Shown one piece after another: positions 16,736 through 25,840 of a stretch of DNA of 51,483 nt. The position numbers and the translations under genes were made by a program. This stretch comes from Candidatus Pelagibacter ubique HIMB058 (GTDB lineage Bacteria > Pseudomonadota > Alphaproteobacteria > Pelagibacterales > Pelagibacteraceae), in the NCBI GenBank assembly GCA_000419545.1, contig ATTF01000006.1:1-51483 (forward strand), written 5' to 3'. The notes under the pieces are model-generated. The model searched no databases and was not told the origin of the DNA. It saw only the letters and a list, made by a program, of their open reading frames with translations. Each line of letters starts with the position of its first letter. Position 1 is the first letter of the stretch.

Positions 16736-17350
16736 ATGTCTGAGCCATCATTAAAAAAATCAATTTTTGCAAAAATAAGAAATAATTTTATAGCGGGCGT
16801 TGTTGTTTTAATTCCAATTGGAATAACATTATATTTAACATTATTTATTATAAGAATTTCTAGCAAGGCTATTCCAAAGGAAATCAACCCTAATAATTAC
16901 TTACCTTTTGATATTCCTGGAGTTGAAATTTTAATAGCACTAGTAATCATTACTTTTATTGGATGGTTGTCACTTTCTTTTTTGGGAAAAAAATTTTTTG
17001 AGTTATTCAATAATATACTTAAAAAGATCCCAATTTTAAGAACTATATATTCCGCAATTGGTCAAATGACTGAGAGTTTTACAAAAACAGATAACAAACA
17101 AAAAAGTGTTGTATTATTAGAATACCCTCGTAAAGGTGTATGGGCTGTTGGATTTGCAACCAAAGAAAATGAAGGTTTAATTAAAGAAAAGATTAAAGAA
17201 GATTTAATTAATGTTTTTGTTCCAACAACACCAAATCCTACAAGCGGTTTTCTTTTACTAGTTCCGAAGAAAGATTTGATTTTTCTTGATATTTCATTTG
17301 AACAAGCATCTAAATTTATTGTTTCAGCAGGGACAACAAATATTAATTAA
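16736..17350 (+). CDS. DUF502 family membrane protein
   Basis: The 204-residue protein has two membrane segments near the N-terminus (about residues 18-38 and 60-85), then KIPILRTIYSAIGQMTESF, VVLLEYPRKGVWAVGFAT and VFVPTTPNPTSGFLLLVPKKDL, the conserved core of the DUF502 family. The function of the family is not established. In alphaproteobacteria it commonly lies beside recG, as here. Its end overlaps the 3' end of the convergent recG by 4 bases, which leaves no dedicated terminator. Confidence 0.9.
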   Translation: MSEPSLKKSIFAKIRNNFIAGVVVLIPIGITLYLTLFIIRISSKAIPKEINPNNYLPFDIPGVEILIALVIITFIGWLSLSFLGKKFFELFNNILKKIPILRTIYSAIGQMTESFTKTDNKQKSVVLLEYPRKGVWAVGFATKENEGLIKEKIKEDLINVFVPTTPNPTSGFLLLVPKKDLIFLDISFEQASKFIVSAGTTNIN

Positions 17351-19386
17351 AATTCTTCTACGTTAATAATTTCAGCTTTATCAAATAACTTTAAAAGAAA
17401 AGAGTATTTTTTTTCATTAATGTTATCTCGAATTTCTAAAACATATTTTTCCGCTAATTGAAATAAATCCTCATGATGTAAAGGATCTGCAAATCTAAAG
17501 TTTTTAATTCCACTTTGTTGATATCCAATTAAATCACCAAAACCTCTTAATTTCAAATCTTCTTCAGCTATAAAAAAACCATCATCTGAGTTTTTTAATA
17601 TCTTAATTCTTTTAATTGCATTTTTACTTAATCCCTCTTTGAATAACAAAATACATACACCTTGTTTTTCACCTCTACCAACTCTGCCGCGTAATTGATG
17701 TAACTGAGCTAGACCAAATTTATTTGCATTTTCAATAATAATTAAATTTGCATTAGGAAAATCTATTCCAACTTCAATAACAGTCGTTGAAACTAAAATA
17801 TAAATTTCTTTTTTAAGAAATTTATTTAAGATTATCTCTTTTTCCTCTTTATCTAATGCTCCGTGTATAAGCCCAACTTTATTGGGAAATTTTTTGTTGA
17901 TAATTTCATATTTTTTTTTTGCTGATGAATAATCCAAAAAACTAGATTCTTCAATTAATGGACATACCCAAAAAACTTGATTTCCAGACTCGATTTGTTT
18001 TTTAATGGAAGGCCATAACTCATTTATTTTTTTTTCTGGCTTGCTTAATGTTTGTATTGGTTTTCTTTCAGCAGGTTTTTCGTTAATTTTAGAAATATCC
18101 ATATCTCCATAGAGCGACATCATCATCGTTCTTGGAATCGGAGTAGCAGACATTAATAGTACATCACAATTGTTCCCACCTTTTTTTGCTAAGTCACTTC
18201 TTTGTTTTACACCAAATTTATGCTGTTCATCTATTACAGTTAAACCCAAATTATTAAATTCAATTTTTTTTTGGAATAATGAATGTGTTCCAATAATTAA
18301 ATCAATCTTTCCCTCTTTTAACTCTTTTAATATTTTTTTCCTCTCTTTGTACTCAGTTTTTCCAGTTAAAAATCTTATTTCTAATAAATTACCAAATATT
18401 TTTTCTGATAACTCAAAATGTTGCTTTGCTAAAATTTCAGTAGGACTCATCAAAGCAGTTTGATAACCACTTTGTGTGACATTATAAATTGATAAAAGTG
18501 ATACTATTGTTTTGCCTGATCCTACATCGCCTTGAATAATTCTAAACATCCTTTTATTGCTAAGTAAATCTTGATCAATTTCTCCAAGAACTGCTTTTTG
18601 ACTATTAGTTAATCTAAAAGGCAGTTTTTTTATAAGAAACTCAACTTTCTGATTATTGAATACTTTTGCTTTTTTTCTTTTTCTAATTCGTTTTCTATTT
18701 TCTGATAAAGATAAAAAATTTGCACAAATTTCATCAAATACTATTCTTCTATAACTATTTGATTTATTATCTTTTTTTTCAATTAAATGAAGATTTTTAA
18801 TTGCTTTACTCCAATTATGTAGTCTATTTTTTTTGATAAATTGATCATCAAGCCAATCATTAATTTCAGGAATATTCGATATGATTTTTTCACTTATTGA
18901 TCTATATTTTTTTTCATTAATACCTTTTGTTAAATTGTACTTGGGTATATTTTTAACAACATAATCTTGATTTTCTATTGAAGTAACATAATCAGGATTT
19001 GTTATTTGATATCTTTTATTAAAAAAATTAATTTTTCCACTAATAATAACCCATTCATTTAAAGGAAAAAGTTTCCTTAGATAACCTTCACGGCTGTTAA
19101 AATAAACTATATCAATGTTTCCAGTTTCATCTTCACAGATTATTTTATTTGGTAAATTTCTTATTCTAGGAAAATTAAGTTTTTTTACTTTTACTTTAAT
19201 TGAGCAAATGGTTCCAACTTCAAGTTCATTTAATTTTACTATTTTCGATCTATCTGTTTCAGAATAGGGGAGATTTAAAATTATATCCTTTATTTTTTCT
19301 ATTTTTCTTTTTTTTAAATATTTACTTAATTGAGGTCCAACACCTTTTAAAGTACTTATACTATCGAAAAAATTATCTTTATTCAT
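17347..19386 (-). CDS. recG: ATP-dependent DNA helicase RecG
   Basis: The 679-residue superfamily 2 helicase remodels stalled replication forks and Holliday junctions. The N-terminal wedge/OB region (residues 1-200) is followed by Walker A GDVGSGKT, the DEQH-type box VIDEQHKFG, MSATPIPRTM (motif III) and LRGRVGRG (motif VI). Length matches the family. It is divergent from sdhE with 32 bases between the two ATGs, a frequent recG/sdhE arrangement in alphaproteobacteria. Several long poly-A/poly-T runs occur in the gene, as elsewhere in this genome. Confidence 0.96.
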   Translation of the reverse strand: MNKDNFFDSISTLKGVGPQLSKYLKKRKIEKIKDIILNLPYSETDRSKIVKLNELEVGTICSIKVKVKKLNFPRIRNLPNKIICEDETGNIDIVYFNSREGYLRKLFPLNEWVIISGKINFFNKRYQITNPDYVTSIENQDYVVKNIPKYNLTKGINEKKYRSISEKIISNIPEINDWLDDQFIKKNRLHNWSKAIKNLHLIEKKDNKSNSYRRIVFDEICANFLSLSENRKRIRKRKKAKVFNNQKVEFLIKKLPFRLTNSQKAVLGEIDQDLLSNKRMFRIIQGDVGSGKTIVSLLSIYNVTQSGYQTALMSPTEILAKQHFELSEKIFGNLLEIRFLTGKTEYKERKKILKELKEGKIDLIIGTHSLFQKKIEFNNLGLTVIDEQHKFGVKQRSDLAKKGGNNCDVLLMSATPIPRTMMMSLYGDMDISKINEKPAERKPIQTLSKPEKKINELWPSIKKQIESGNQVFWVCPLIEESSFLDYSSAKKKYEIINKKFPNKVGLIHGALDKEEKEIILNKFLKKEIYILVSTTVIEVGIDFPNANLIIIENANKFGLAQLHQLRGRVGRGEKQGVCILLFKEGLSKNAIKRIKILKNSDDGFFIAEEDLKLRGFGDLIGYQQSGIKNFRFADPLHHEDLFQLAEKYVLEIRDNINEKKYSFLLKLFDKAEIINVEEF

Positions 19387-19404
19387 TTAATAGATTAAAT
19401 TCGG

Positions 19405-19410
19405 TATAAT
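19405..19410 (+). promoter_or_regulatory. TATAAT -10 box close to the sdhE start
   Basis: GGTATAAT gives an exact -10 hexamer at 19405-19410, only 8 bases before the sdhE ATG at 19419. If used, transcription would begin at or within a few bases of the ATG and the message would be leaderless or nearly so. No good -35 is seen at the expected distance (TTCATT is the closest string). Confidence 0.35.
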
Positions 19411-19418
19411 ACAATTTA

Positions 19419-19676
19419 ATGAATAATAAATTAGAAATATTTAAAAAAAAATTGATTTATAGAGCTGGTCATAGAGGAACCAAAGAAATGGATATATTAT
19501 TGAGTTCTTTTGTTGATAAAAATATTAATTTATTTAATGAACAGCTTTTAAATGAATTAGATAAATTTCTTAATTTTGAAGATGAAGTAATTCTCAATTA
19601 CTATCAGTACAATATTATTAAAGAAAATATTGATAAAAATGAAGTTTCAAAAATGTTTAAAAAATTTAAAATATAA
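19419..19676 (+). CDS. sdhE: FAD assembly factor SdhE (succinate dehydrogenase assembly factor 2 family)
   Basis: The 85-residue protein contains YRAGHRGTKEMD at residues 14-25, the RGxxE motif of the SdhE/YgfY/Sdh5 family, which helps attach FAD covalently to the succinate dehydrogenase flavoprotein. The remainder is helical and of the usual length. It lies back to back with recG and is followed immediately by a tRNA-Ser gene on the opposite strand (stop at 19674-19676, tRNA from 19677). Confidence 0.92.
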   Translation: MNNKLEIFKKKLIYRAGHRGTKEMDILLSSFVDKNINLFNEQLLNELDKFLNFEDEVILNYYQYNIIKENIDKNEVSKMFKKFKI

Positions 19677-19766
19677 TGGCGGAGAGGGTGGGATTCGAAC
19701 CCACGAACGAGTTGCCCCGTTGCTGGTTTTCAAGACCAGTGCTTTCAACCGCTCAGCCACCTCTCC
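19677..19766 (-). tRNA. tRNA-Ser (UGA)
   Basis: Read on the minus strand: acceptor GGAGAGG/CCTCTCC, D arm TGGCTGAGCGGTTGAAAGCA, anticodon stem CTGGT/ACCAG with loop CTTGAAA (anticodon TGA), a long class II variable arm (CAACGGGGCAACTCGTT region), T loop GGTTCGAATCC, and an encoded CCA at 19679-19677. The long variable arm is diagnostic of tRNA-Ser. It abuts the sdhE stop codon. Confidence 0.98.
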
Positions 19767-19855
19767 TTGAAATAATTATGTCTCTTATTACTATCAAAGT
19801 ACTTAAATAACAATAATTAACTCTCTTTAATTATGCTAGTTGATGCTTATTAATT

Positions 19856-20866
19856 ATGATAATTATTCAAATGATCAAATTATTTCTTAATTTTATCTTT
19901 TTATTCTTTTTAATTTTTAATCAAGCTTTTGCTGACGAGGGTTTCAATGAATGGAAAATAAAATTTAAATCTAGAGCTATTAATTCTGGCATCTCAGAAA
20001 AAGTTGTAAGTGAAATTATGGCTGACGCTATTTTTTTACCTAAAGTGATTGAATACGATAGATTTCAACCAGAATTTTATGAAGATACTTTTACGTATAT
20101 AAAAAAAAGGTCTTCCAAAAGTAAAGTAAGAGAAGGTCTAAAAATATATAAAAAAAACAAAAATATAATTGAAATTATTGAGAAAGAATTTCAAGTAGAA
20201 AAAGAATTATTATTGGCTTTAATGGGCATAGAGACTAATTTTGGAAAATACTTAGGAAAAATGGACATTGTATCTTCATTAGCTACTTTGAGTTACGATA
20301 AAAGAAGAAGTGAGTTTTTTTCTAAAGAATTGCTAATTTTATTAAAGTTAGTAGACAACAGTATTATAGATAGAAAGATTTTGTACGGATCTTGGGCTGG
20401 TGCTTTCGGTAATTTTCAATTTATGCCAAGAACCATTCGAAATTATGCTATTGATTACAATAACAATAAAACAATAGAGTTAAAAAATATTGAAGACTCA
20501 TTTGCATCAGCTGCTAATTATTTAAAAACAATTGGTTGGAAAAAAAATCAACCATGTTTTTTTAAAATTGAACTTAAAGATAATGTTCCAAAGAAATATT
20601 TAAATTCATCAGCTAGAAATATAAAAAATAAAAGAAAAATAAGTTTTCTAAAAAGATATATTAAAAATTTCGATGATTTAGATATCAAAGATAATTTATC
20701 TGCTGCAATAATAATTCCTGATAAAGATATCATACCTGGTGCTGAAACTCTTTCGCCTGCTTATATAATATTCGATAATTATGAAAAAATCTTAAACTGG
20801 AATAGATCTTTAAGATTTTCATTAGCAGTTTGCACTCTCAAAGAAAGATTTGAAAATGAAATTTAA
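19856..20866 (+). CDS. Lytic murein transglycosylase (MltB-type, GH103)
   Basis: The 336-residue protein has an N-terminal hydrophobic signal (about residues 5-26, ending QAFA), then the MltB catalytic domain: ALMGIETNFGKYLG with catalytic E126, and GSWAGAFGNFQFMPRTI. It cleaves the glycan strands of peptidoglycan without water, giving 1,6-anhydro ends. An alternative ATG at 19871 would give a shorter, more ordinary signal peptide and I cannot decide between them. No lipobox is visible, so it is probably soluble in the periplasm. It heads a cell-wall run with the next two genes. Confidence 0.92.
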   Translation: MIIIQMIKLFLNFIFLFFLIFNQAFADEGFNEWKIKFKSRAINSGISEKVVSEIMADAIFLPKVIEYDRFQPEFYEDTFTYIKKRSSKSKVREGLKIYKKNKNIIEIIEKEFQVEKELLLALMGIETNFGKYLGKMDIVSSLATLSYDKRRSEFFSKELLILLKLVDNSIIDRKILYGSWAGAFGNFQFMPRTIRNYAIDYNNNKTIELKNIEDSFASAANYLKTIGWKKNQPCFFKIELKDNVPKKYLNSSARNIKNKRKISFLKRYIKNFDDLDIKDNLSAAIIIPDKDIIPGAETLSPAYIIFDNYEKILNWNRSLRFSLAVCTLKERFENEI

Positions 20867-21593
20867 AATCATTGTATTTTTATTTGCAATATCAGCCTGC
20901 TCACCGCAACTAAAAACTCTTAATATGAAAGAACCATACGCTGCAAATGGTTTTGCATATATTTATAATGAACTTGATTTTAATGAAAAAATTATAAAAG
21001 GAAAAATGAATAATGACATCTTACAAATTTCTCATCAAAATCTTAAAACTGGAACTTTAATCAAAATTATAAACCCAAAAAATAAAGAAAGCTTAGTTTT
21101 AAAGAATATCAAAAGAATACGATATCCAGAATTTTATAAAGTTTTAATAACTGAGGCTGTAGCACAAAAATTAAAATTAGATAAAAATTTACCTATACTA
21201 GAAATTACAGAAGTAAAAAAAAATAAATCATTTATAGCTAAAGAGGCAAAGACTTTTAACGAAGAAAAACAAATTTCCTCGAATGCACCTGTAGAAAATA
21301 TTCAAATATCGAATATTTCTAATGAAAAAATTCCAAAAAATATCAAAACTTCAGAGCAGATTTATATTCTATTAGGTGCTTTTTATTCCATCGACACAGC
21401 AAATTTTTTGAAGCAAAGAATCACTAAGGATGTTCCAGAATTTGATATTAATAAATTAAAGTTTAAAAAGAATAATATGAAAGAAAATCTAGTAATATCA
21501 GGACCTTATAACTCTATTAATTCTGTGAAAAATGATTACATTCTACTCAAAACTTTTGGATTCGAAGAACTAGATATTTTCTTAAATGAATAA
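20856..21593 (+). CDS. Lipoprotein with degenerate RlpA-like barrel and SPOR domain
   Basis: The 245-residue protein begins MKFKIIVFLFAISAC, a lipoprotein signal with lipobox AISAC. Residues about 25-120 resemble the RlpA double-psi beta-barrel (HQNLKTGTLIKIINPKNKESLVL), but the Asp of the RlpA NDRGP motif appears replaced in NIKRIRYP, so glycan cleavage is doubtful. The last 75 residues (IYILLGAFYSIDTANFLKQR..) form a SPOR domain that binds denuded peptidoglycan at division sites. I use the ATG at 20856; a TTG at 20850 adds two residues. It overlaps the MltB gene by 11 bases. Confidence 0.75.
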   Translation: MKFKIIVFLFAISACSPQLKTLNMKEPYAANGFAYIYNELDFNEKIIKGKMNNDILQISHQNLKTGTLIKIINPKNKESLVLKNIKRIRYPEFYKVLITEAVAQKLKLDKNLPILEITEVKKNKSFIAKEAKTFNEEKQISSNAPVENIQISNISNEKIPKNIKTSEQIYILLGAFYSIDTANFLKQRITKDVPEFDINKLKFKKNNMKENLVISGPYNSINSVKNDYILLKTFGFEELDIFLNE

Positions 21594-22734
21594 AATTTTA
21601 TTAATATTTGTATTGTTAATTAGTTTAACCACTAAGCTTCTTTCAAACCCAAATATACAGGCTAGAACAGGAATATTAGTCGACTATCATTCTGATGAAA
21701 TTTTATTTGAGTTAGACTCTGATGCACAAATTTATCCTGCGTCCATGACTAAGATCATGACTGCAATAATAGCTTTTGATTTAATCAAAGCAAACAAACT
21801 ATCTTTAGATGATCAATTTACAGTTTCTGAGAATGCTTGGAGGTTGTCTCAAGCTGGATATTCATCAATGTTTATTATGATTAATGACCAAGTTTCCGTT
21901 GAAAATCTTCTTAAGGGAATAATTATTGCTTCCGGCAATGATGCATGTGTAGCTCTTGCAGAGGGAATAGCCGGATCAGAACAAAACTTTGCAGATATGA
22001 TGAATGAAAAAGCTGGTGAGATAGGCATGACATCCACTAATTTTACAAATTCTTCAGGGATAAATGATCCGGATAATATATCTACAGTAAGAGACATAGC
22101 ATTGATGTCCAAATATTTAATAAAGAACTATCCTAATTACTATGAACTATTTGCTGAAAAGACTTTTACATGGGACAGAACCGGTGGCGAACCTATAAAA
22201 CAAGGAAATCGTAATCCTTTATTGTATAAAAACGTTGGTGTTGATGGTGTAAAGACCGGCTATTTAGCTGTTGAAAAATATTCTTTAGCTAGTTCAATGA
22301 AAAAAAATGAGAGAAGAATAATTGCTGTAGCATCAGGTTTTGAAACTAAAAGTTTGAGAAGTTCTCAGTCTTTAAAATTATTAAATTGGGGATTTAGAAA
22401 CACAAATACTTTTGAGATCTCAAAAAAAGATGAGACTTTTTTTGAAATAGACACATGGTTGGGTGTAAAACCCAAGATTAAAGCAACTACGAAAGAAGAT
22501 TTTTACGTAACTATTAATAAAAAAGATATTAGATACTTGACCGTTTCATTGGATTACAAAGGGCCTATTCAAGCCCCAATTTATAAAGATACAGAAATAG
22601 CAAAAATTATAGTTACTCAGAAAGATAATACCATTAAGGAAATTCCTTTATATGCAGCAGAAGATGTAAAAAAAGTAAATTTTTTTAAAAGCCTTTTAAC
22701 CTCTCTAAATTATTTGATTTGGGGAGATGTTTAA
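21586..22734 (+). CDS. D-alanyl-D-alanine carboxypeptidase (PBP5/6 type, S11)
   Basis: The 382-residue penicillin-binding protein trims the terminal D-Ala from peptidoglycan pentapeptides. It has a signal peptide (about 1-20) and the three active-site motifs SMTK (nucleophile S53, K56), SGN (116-118) and KTG (223-225), then the C-terminal beta domain and a hydrophobic end (FFKSLLTSLNYLIWGDV) able to anchor to the membrane. It overlaps both the preceding SPOR lipoprotein gene and tmk by 8 bases, so translation is likely coupled. Confidence 0.94.
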   Translation: MNKILLIFVLLISLTTKLLSNPNIQARTGILVDYHSDEILFELDSDAQIYPASMTKIMTAIIAFDLIKANKLSLDDQFTVSENAWRLSQAGYSSMFIMINDQVSVENLLKGIIIASGNDACVALAEGIAGSEQNFADMMNEKAGEIGMTSTNFTNSSGINDPDNISTVRDIALMSKYLIKNYPNYYELFAEKTFTWDRTGGEPIKQGNRNPLLYKNVGVDGVKTGYLAVEKYSLASSMKKNERRIIAVASGFETKSLRSSQSLKLLNWGFRNTNTFEISKKDETFFEIDTWLGVKPKIKATTKEDFYVTINKKDIRYLTVSLDYKGPIQAPIYKDTEIAKIIVTQKDNTIKEIPLYAAEDVKKVNFFKSLLTSLNYLIWGDV

Positions 22735-23371
22735 AAAAAAACCTTTTTTTATAGTCTTTGAAGGAGTTGAAGGCTGCGGAAAATCTTACCAGAGCAAAAA
22801 ACTCTTTAATAAATTAAAAAGATATAAAATTAAAGGTATTTTAACACGAGAACCAGGCGGTACAAAAAGCTCAGAACTGATAAGAAATTTGATTTTAAAA
22901 GATTACTTTAACAAAAATACAAAAGAGAAATTCGATAAGTACACAGATACACTTTTATATTTAGCTGCAAGAAATGAACATGTAAAAAACAAAATTAAAC
23001 CAGCGCTTTTAAAAAAACAAGTTGTGATTTGCGATAGATTTACTGACTCTACTTTAGCTTATCAAGTTTATGGGAAACAAGTAGATATAGGATTTATTAA
23101 TAATATTCATAAAAAAATTTTAGGTAAAATAAAACCTAACTTAGTTTTTATTTTAAAAGTATCTGCAAAATCTTCAAAACTAAGACTAAAAAAAAGAAAA
23201 TCCAAAAACAGATATGATAACTTTGCACAATCTTTTTACACTAAAGCTCAACAATCCTTTTTAAAAATTGCAAAAAATAAAAAAAATTATTTTGTTTTGG
23301 ACTCTTCCTCTAATGATGCAGAGTTAGAAAAAAAGATTTTTAATATAGTAAAGAAATACCTAAATATTTAA
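22727..23371 (+). CDS. tmk: Thymidylate kinase
   Basis: The 214-residue P-loop kinase phosphorylates dTMP to dTDP. It shows the P-loop FEGVEGCGKSYQSKKL near the N-terminus, TREPGGTKSSELIR, and the DR(F/Y) motif CDRFTDSTLAYQVYG. Length is normal. It shares one base with holB (stop 23369-23371, ATG 23371), and tmk-holB is a common order. The C-terminal half is very Lys-rich, as are the neighbouring genes. Confidence 0.95.
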   Translation: MFKKKPFFIVFEGVEGCGKSYQSKKLFNKLKRYKIKGILTREPGGTKSSELIRNLILKDYFNKNTKEKFDKYTDTLLYLAARNEHVKNKIKPALLKKQVVICDRFTDSTLAYQVYGKQVDIGFINNIHKKILGKIKPNLVFILKVSAKSSKLRLKKRKSKNRYDNFAQSFYTKAQQSFLKIAKNKKNYFVLDSSSNDAELEKKIFNIVKKYLNI

Positions 23372-24306
23372 TGGATTACCCTAAATATTTTAATCCAAAA
23401 AATTCATTAAAATTGTTTGGTTTAGAGGAAAATTTTAATTTCTTATCATCAATATATACAAAGCAAAAATTACCTAAAGTTTTAATGTTGTCTGGATTGA
23501 AAGGAACTGGAAAATCAACTTTAATTAATCATCTCTTCTTTTCAATATTTGATGAAGAAAATTATAATAAATCGAAATACTCTTTATCTGATGATTCAGT
23601 TTTTTACAAAAAATTTAGAGAGGGTATTTTTCAAAATATACTCTATTTAAAAGGATCTGATTTTAAATCATTAAAAATTGAAGATATTAGAAATTTAAAA
23701 TCTGTTATTCAACAATCATCAATGATTGATAGCGATAGATTTATAGTTTTAGATGATATCGAACTTTTCAATGCTAATAGTCTAAATGCATTACTGAAAA
23801 TTATTGAGGAGCCAAGTAAAAAAAATTATTTTATTCTTATTAATAATAAAACTAGACCAATATTAGATACAATTAAATCAAGATCTTTAGAAATCAAAAT
23901 TATTCAAAACGAAAATGAAAGAGTTAAAATTATTAAAGAACTAATTAAATTTTATAATATTGATACTGTTTTAGACCCTGAACAATCTAAATTAACACCA
24001 GGAAATTATATAAAGTTCAACTATGCCTTTGATGAATACGACATATCACCAACTGGCAATTTTATTGATAATCTATCCACATTGTTAAATTTACATAAGA
24101 AAAATAAAGACATATTGTTTATAGATATAATTTTTTATTTGTCAGATTTCTATTTTAAAAATTTAAAAGACCAACATATTCTTAAAAATGATAAAGTTTA
24201 TGAATTAAAAAGTTTTGTATTAGATAATTTAAATAAATACTTGACTTTCAATCTTAATCAAAATTCGTTAATAAATGCTATTAACAACAAGTTAAATTAT
24301 GGCTAA
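23371..24306 (+). CDS. holB: DNA polymerase III subunit delta'
   Basis: The 311-residue AAA+ family protein is the clamp-loader delta' subunit. It has the P-loop-like LSGLKGTGKSTLINH (about residues 46-60), and VLDDIELFNANSLNALLKIIEEPSKKNYFILI, which contains the Walker B/sensor region typical of DnaX/HolB proteins. The zinc-binding Cys cluster found in many HolB/DnaX proteins is not present. It follows tmk and overlaps metG by 8 bases. Confidence 0.9.
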   Translation: MDYPKYFNPKNSLKLFGLEENFNFLSSIYTKQKLPKVLMLSGLKGTGKSTLINHLFFSIFDEENYNKSKYSLSDDSVFYKKFREGIFQNILYLKGSDFKSLKIEDIRNLKSVIQQSSMIDSDRFIVLDDIELFNANSLNALLKIIEEPSKKNYFILINNKTRPILDTIKSRSLEIKIIQNENERVKIIKELIKFYNIDTVLDPEQSKLTPGNYIKFNYAFDEYDISPTGNFIDNLSTLLNLHKKNKDILFIDIIFYLSDFYFKNLKDQHILKNDKVYELKSFVLDNLNKYLTFNLNQNSLINAINNKLNYG

Positions 24307-25840
24307 AAATTTTTATATAACAACTCCTATATATTATCCTTCTGGTAAACCACACATGGGTCATGCTTATTCAAGTATCGTTGCGGATATTTTTGCTCGT
24401 TTTAAAAGACTTGAAGGTTACAACGTTTTATTTTTAACAGGTACAGATGAGCATGGTCAAAAAATTGAAAAAGAGGCTAAAAAAAATAATAAAGATCCTC
24501 AGATTTTTTGTGATGAATTATCAGAAACTTTCAGGTCTCTTACTAAAACCTTAAATTTAACTAATGATGATTTCATTAGAACTACTGAAATTAGACATCA
24601 TAAATCTGTAATTGATATTTGGAATAAGTTAGTTGACTCAGGTGATATTTATCTAGACAAATATAGTGGTTGGTATTCAGTTTCAGATGAAGCTTTTTAC
24701 GAAGAAGATGAGATCGAAGAAAACGATGGAAAAAAAATTTCAAAATCTTCAGGGTCAACTGTAGAATGGGTTGAAGAAGAATCTTATTTTTTCAAACTCT
24801 CTGCTTGGCAGGGCAAACTTGTAAAATTCTACGAAGATAATAAAAAATTCATTTTGCCAGATTCGAGACGTAATGAGGTTATGCAATTTGTAAAAAAAGG
24901 TTTAAAAGACCTTTCAATTAGCAGAACTTCATTTTCTTGGGGTATACCTGTACCTAAAAATAACAAGCATGTAATCTATGTATGGTTAGACGCACTAACT
25001 AATTATATAAGTGCTTTAGATTATCCAGATACGACAAGTGTTAAATACAAAAATTTTTGGCCAGCAGACATTCATATAATTGGTAAAGATATATTAAGAT
25101 TTCATGCTATTTTTTGGCCTGCATTCTTGATGGCAGCAAAACTTCCTTTACCTAAAAGAGTTTTTGGGCATGGTTGGATTCTTTCTGATGATAAGAAAAT
25201 GTCAAAATCATTAGGTAATATTTTAGATCCTATAGAAATCATAGATAAGTATGGAATTGATCAATTAAGATATTATTTAATTAAAGAGGTTTCTTTAGGA
25301 AATGATGGATCAATTTCTTTAGAAAATTTAAAAAATTGTATTAACAATGATTTAGCTAATAATTATGGAAATCTTTGCCAGCGCGTTTTTTCATTTATAA
25401 AAAAGAATTGCAATAATAAGATTCCCAAGAAAAGTAAGCTTGATGAAAACGATAAAAAATTAATTGGTAACCTTAAAAATAATTTATCTAAATTAGAATC
25501 TTTTATGAATAATCAAGATTTAAATGAATATATTAAAATGGTAGTAGGTTTTTCTTTTGAAGCTAATAAATACTTTAATGACTCCGAGCCTTGGGCTGTA
25601 AAAAATACAGATCCTGAAAGAATGAAAAATATATTATTTACAATAATGGAGCAAATTAAAAATATCAGTGTTTTATTAAATCCAATTATCCCTATTGCTA
25701 CAAATAAAGTTCTTGGAGCAATGAATATATCAAATCAAAATATAAACCTAGATAAAATAAGAGATGAAAATATATTTGATCATGATAAAGAACTTAATAA
25801 TCTAGAAATTTTATTTACTAAAATCGAAGATGATAATTGA
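24299..25840 (+). CDS. metG: Methionyl-tRNA synthetase
   Basis: The 513-residue class I synthetase charges tRNA-Met. The HIGH-equivalent motif is PHMGHAYSS near residues 17-25 and the KMSKS motif appears exactly in DDKKMSKSLGNILDP near residue 300. The connective peptide lacks Cys clusters, indicating the zinc-free type, and the C-terminal tRNA-binding (OB) extension of longer MetG proteins is absent. It overlaps holB by 8 bases and tatD by 11 bases. Confidence 0.96.
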   Translation: MAKNFYITTPIYYPSGKPHMGHAYSSIVADIFARFKRLEGYNVLFLTGTDEHGQKIEKEAKKNNKDPQIFCDELSETFRSLTKTLNLTNDDFIRTTEIRHHKSVIDIWNKLVDSGDIYLDKYSGWYSVSDEAFYEEDEIEENDGKKISKSSGSTVEWVEEESYFFKLSAWQGKLVKFYEDNKKFILPDSRRNEVMQFVKKGLKDLSISRTSFSWGIPVPKNNKHVIYVWLDALTNYISALDYPDTTSVKYKNFWPADIHIIGKDILRFHAIFWPAFLMAAKLPLPKRVFGHGWILSDDKKMSKSLGNILDPIEIIDKYGIDQLRYYLIKEVSLGNDGSISLENLKNCINNDLANNYGNLCQRVFSFIKKNCNNKIPKKSKLDENDKKLIGNLKNNLSKLESFMNNQDLNEYIKMVVGFSFEANKYFNDSEPWAVKNTDPERMKNILFTIMEQIKNISVLLNPIIPIATNKVLGAMNISNQNINLDKIRDENIFDHDKELNNLEILFTKIEDDN

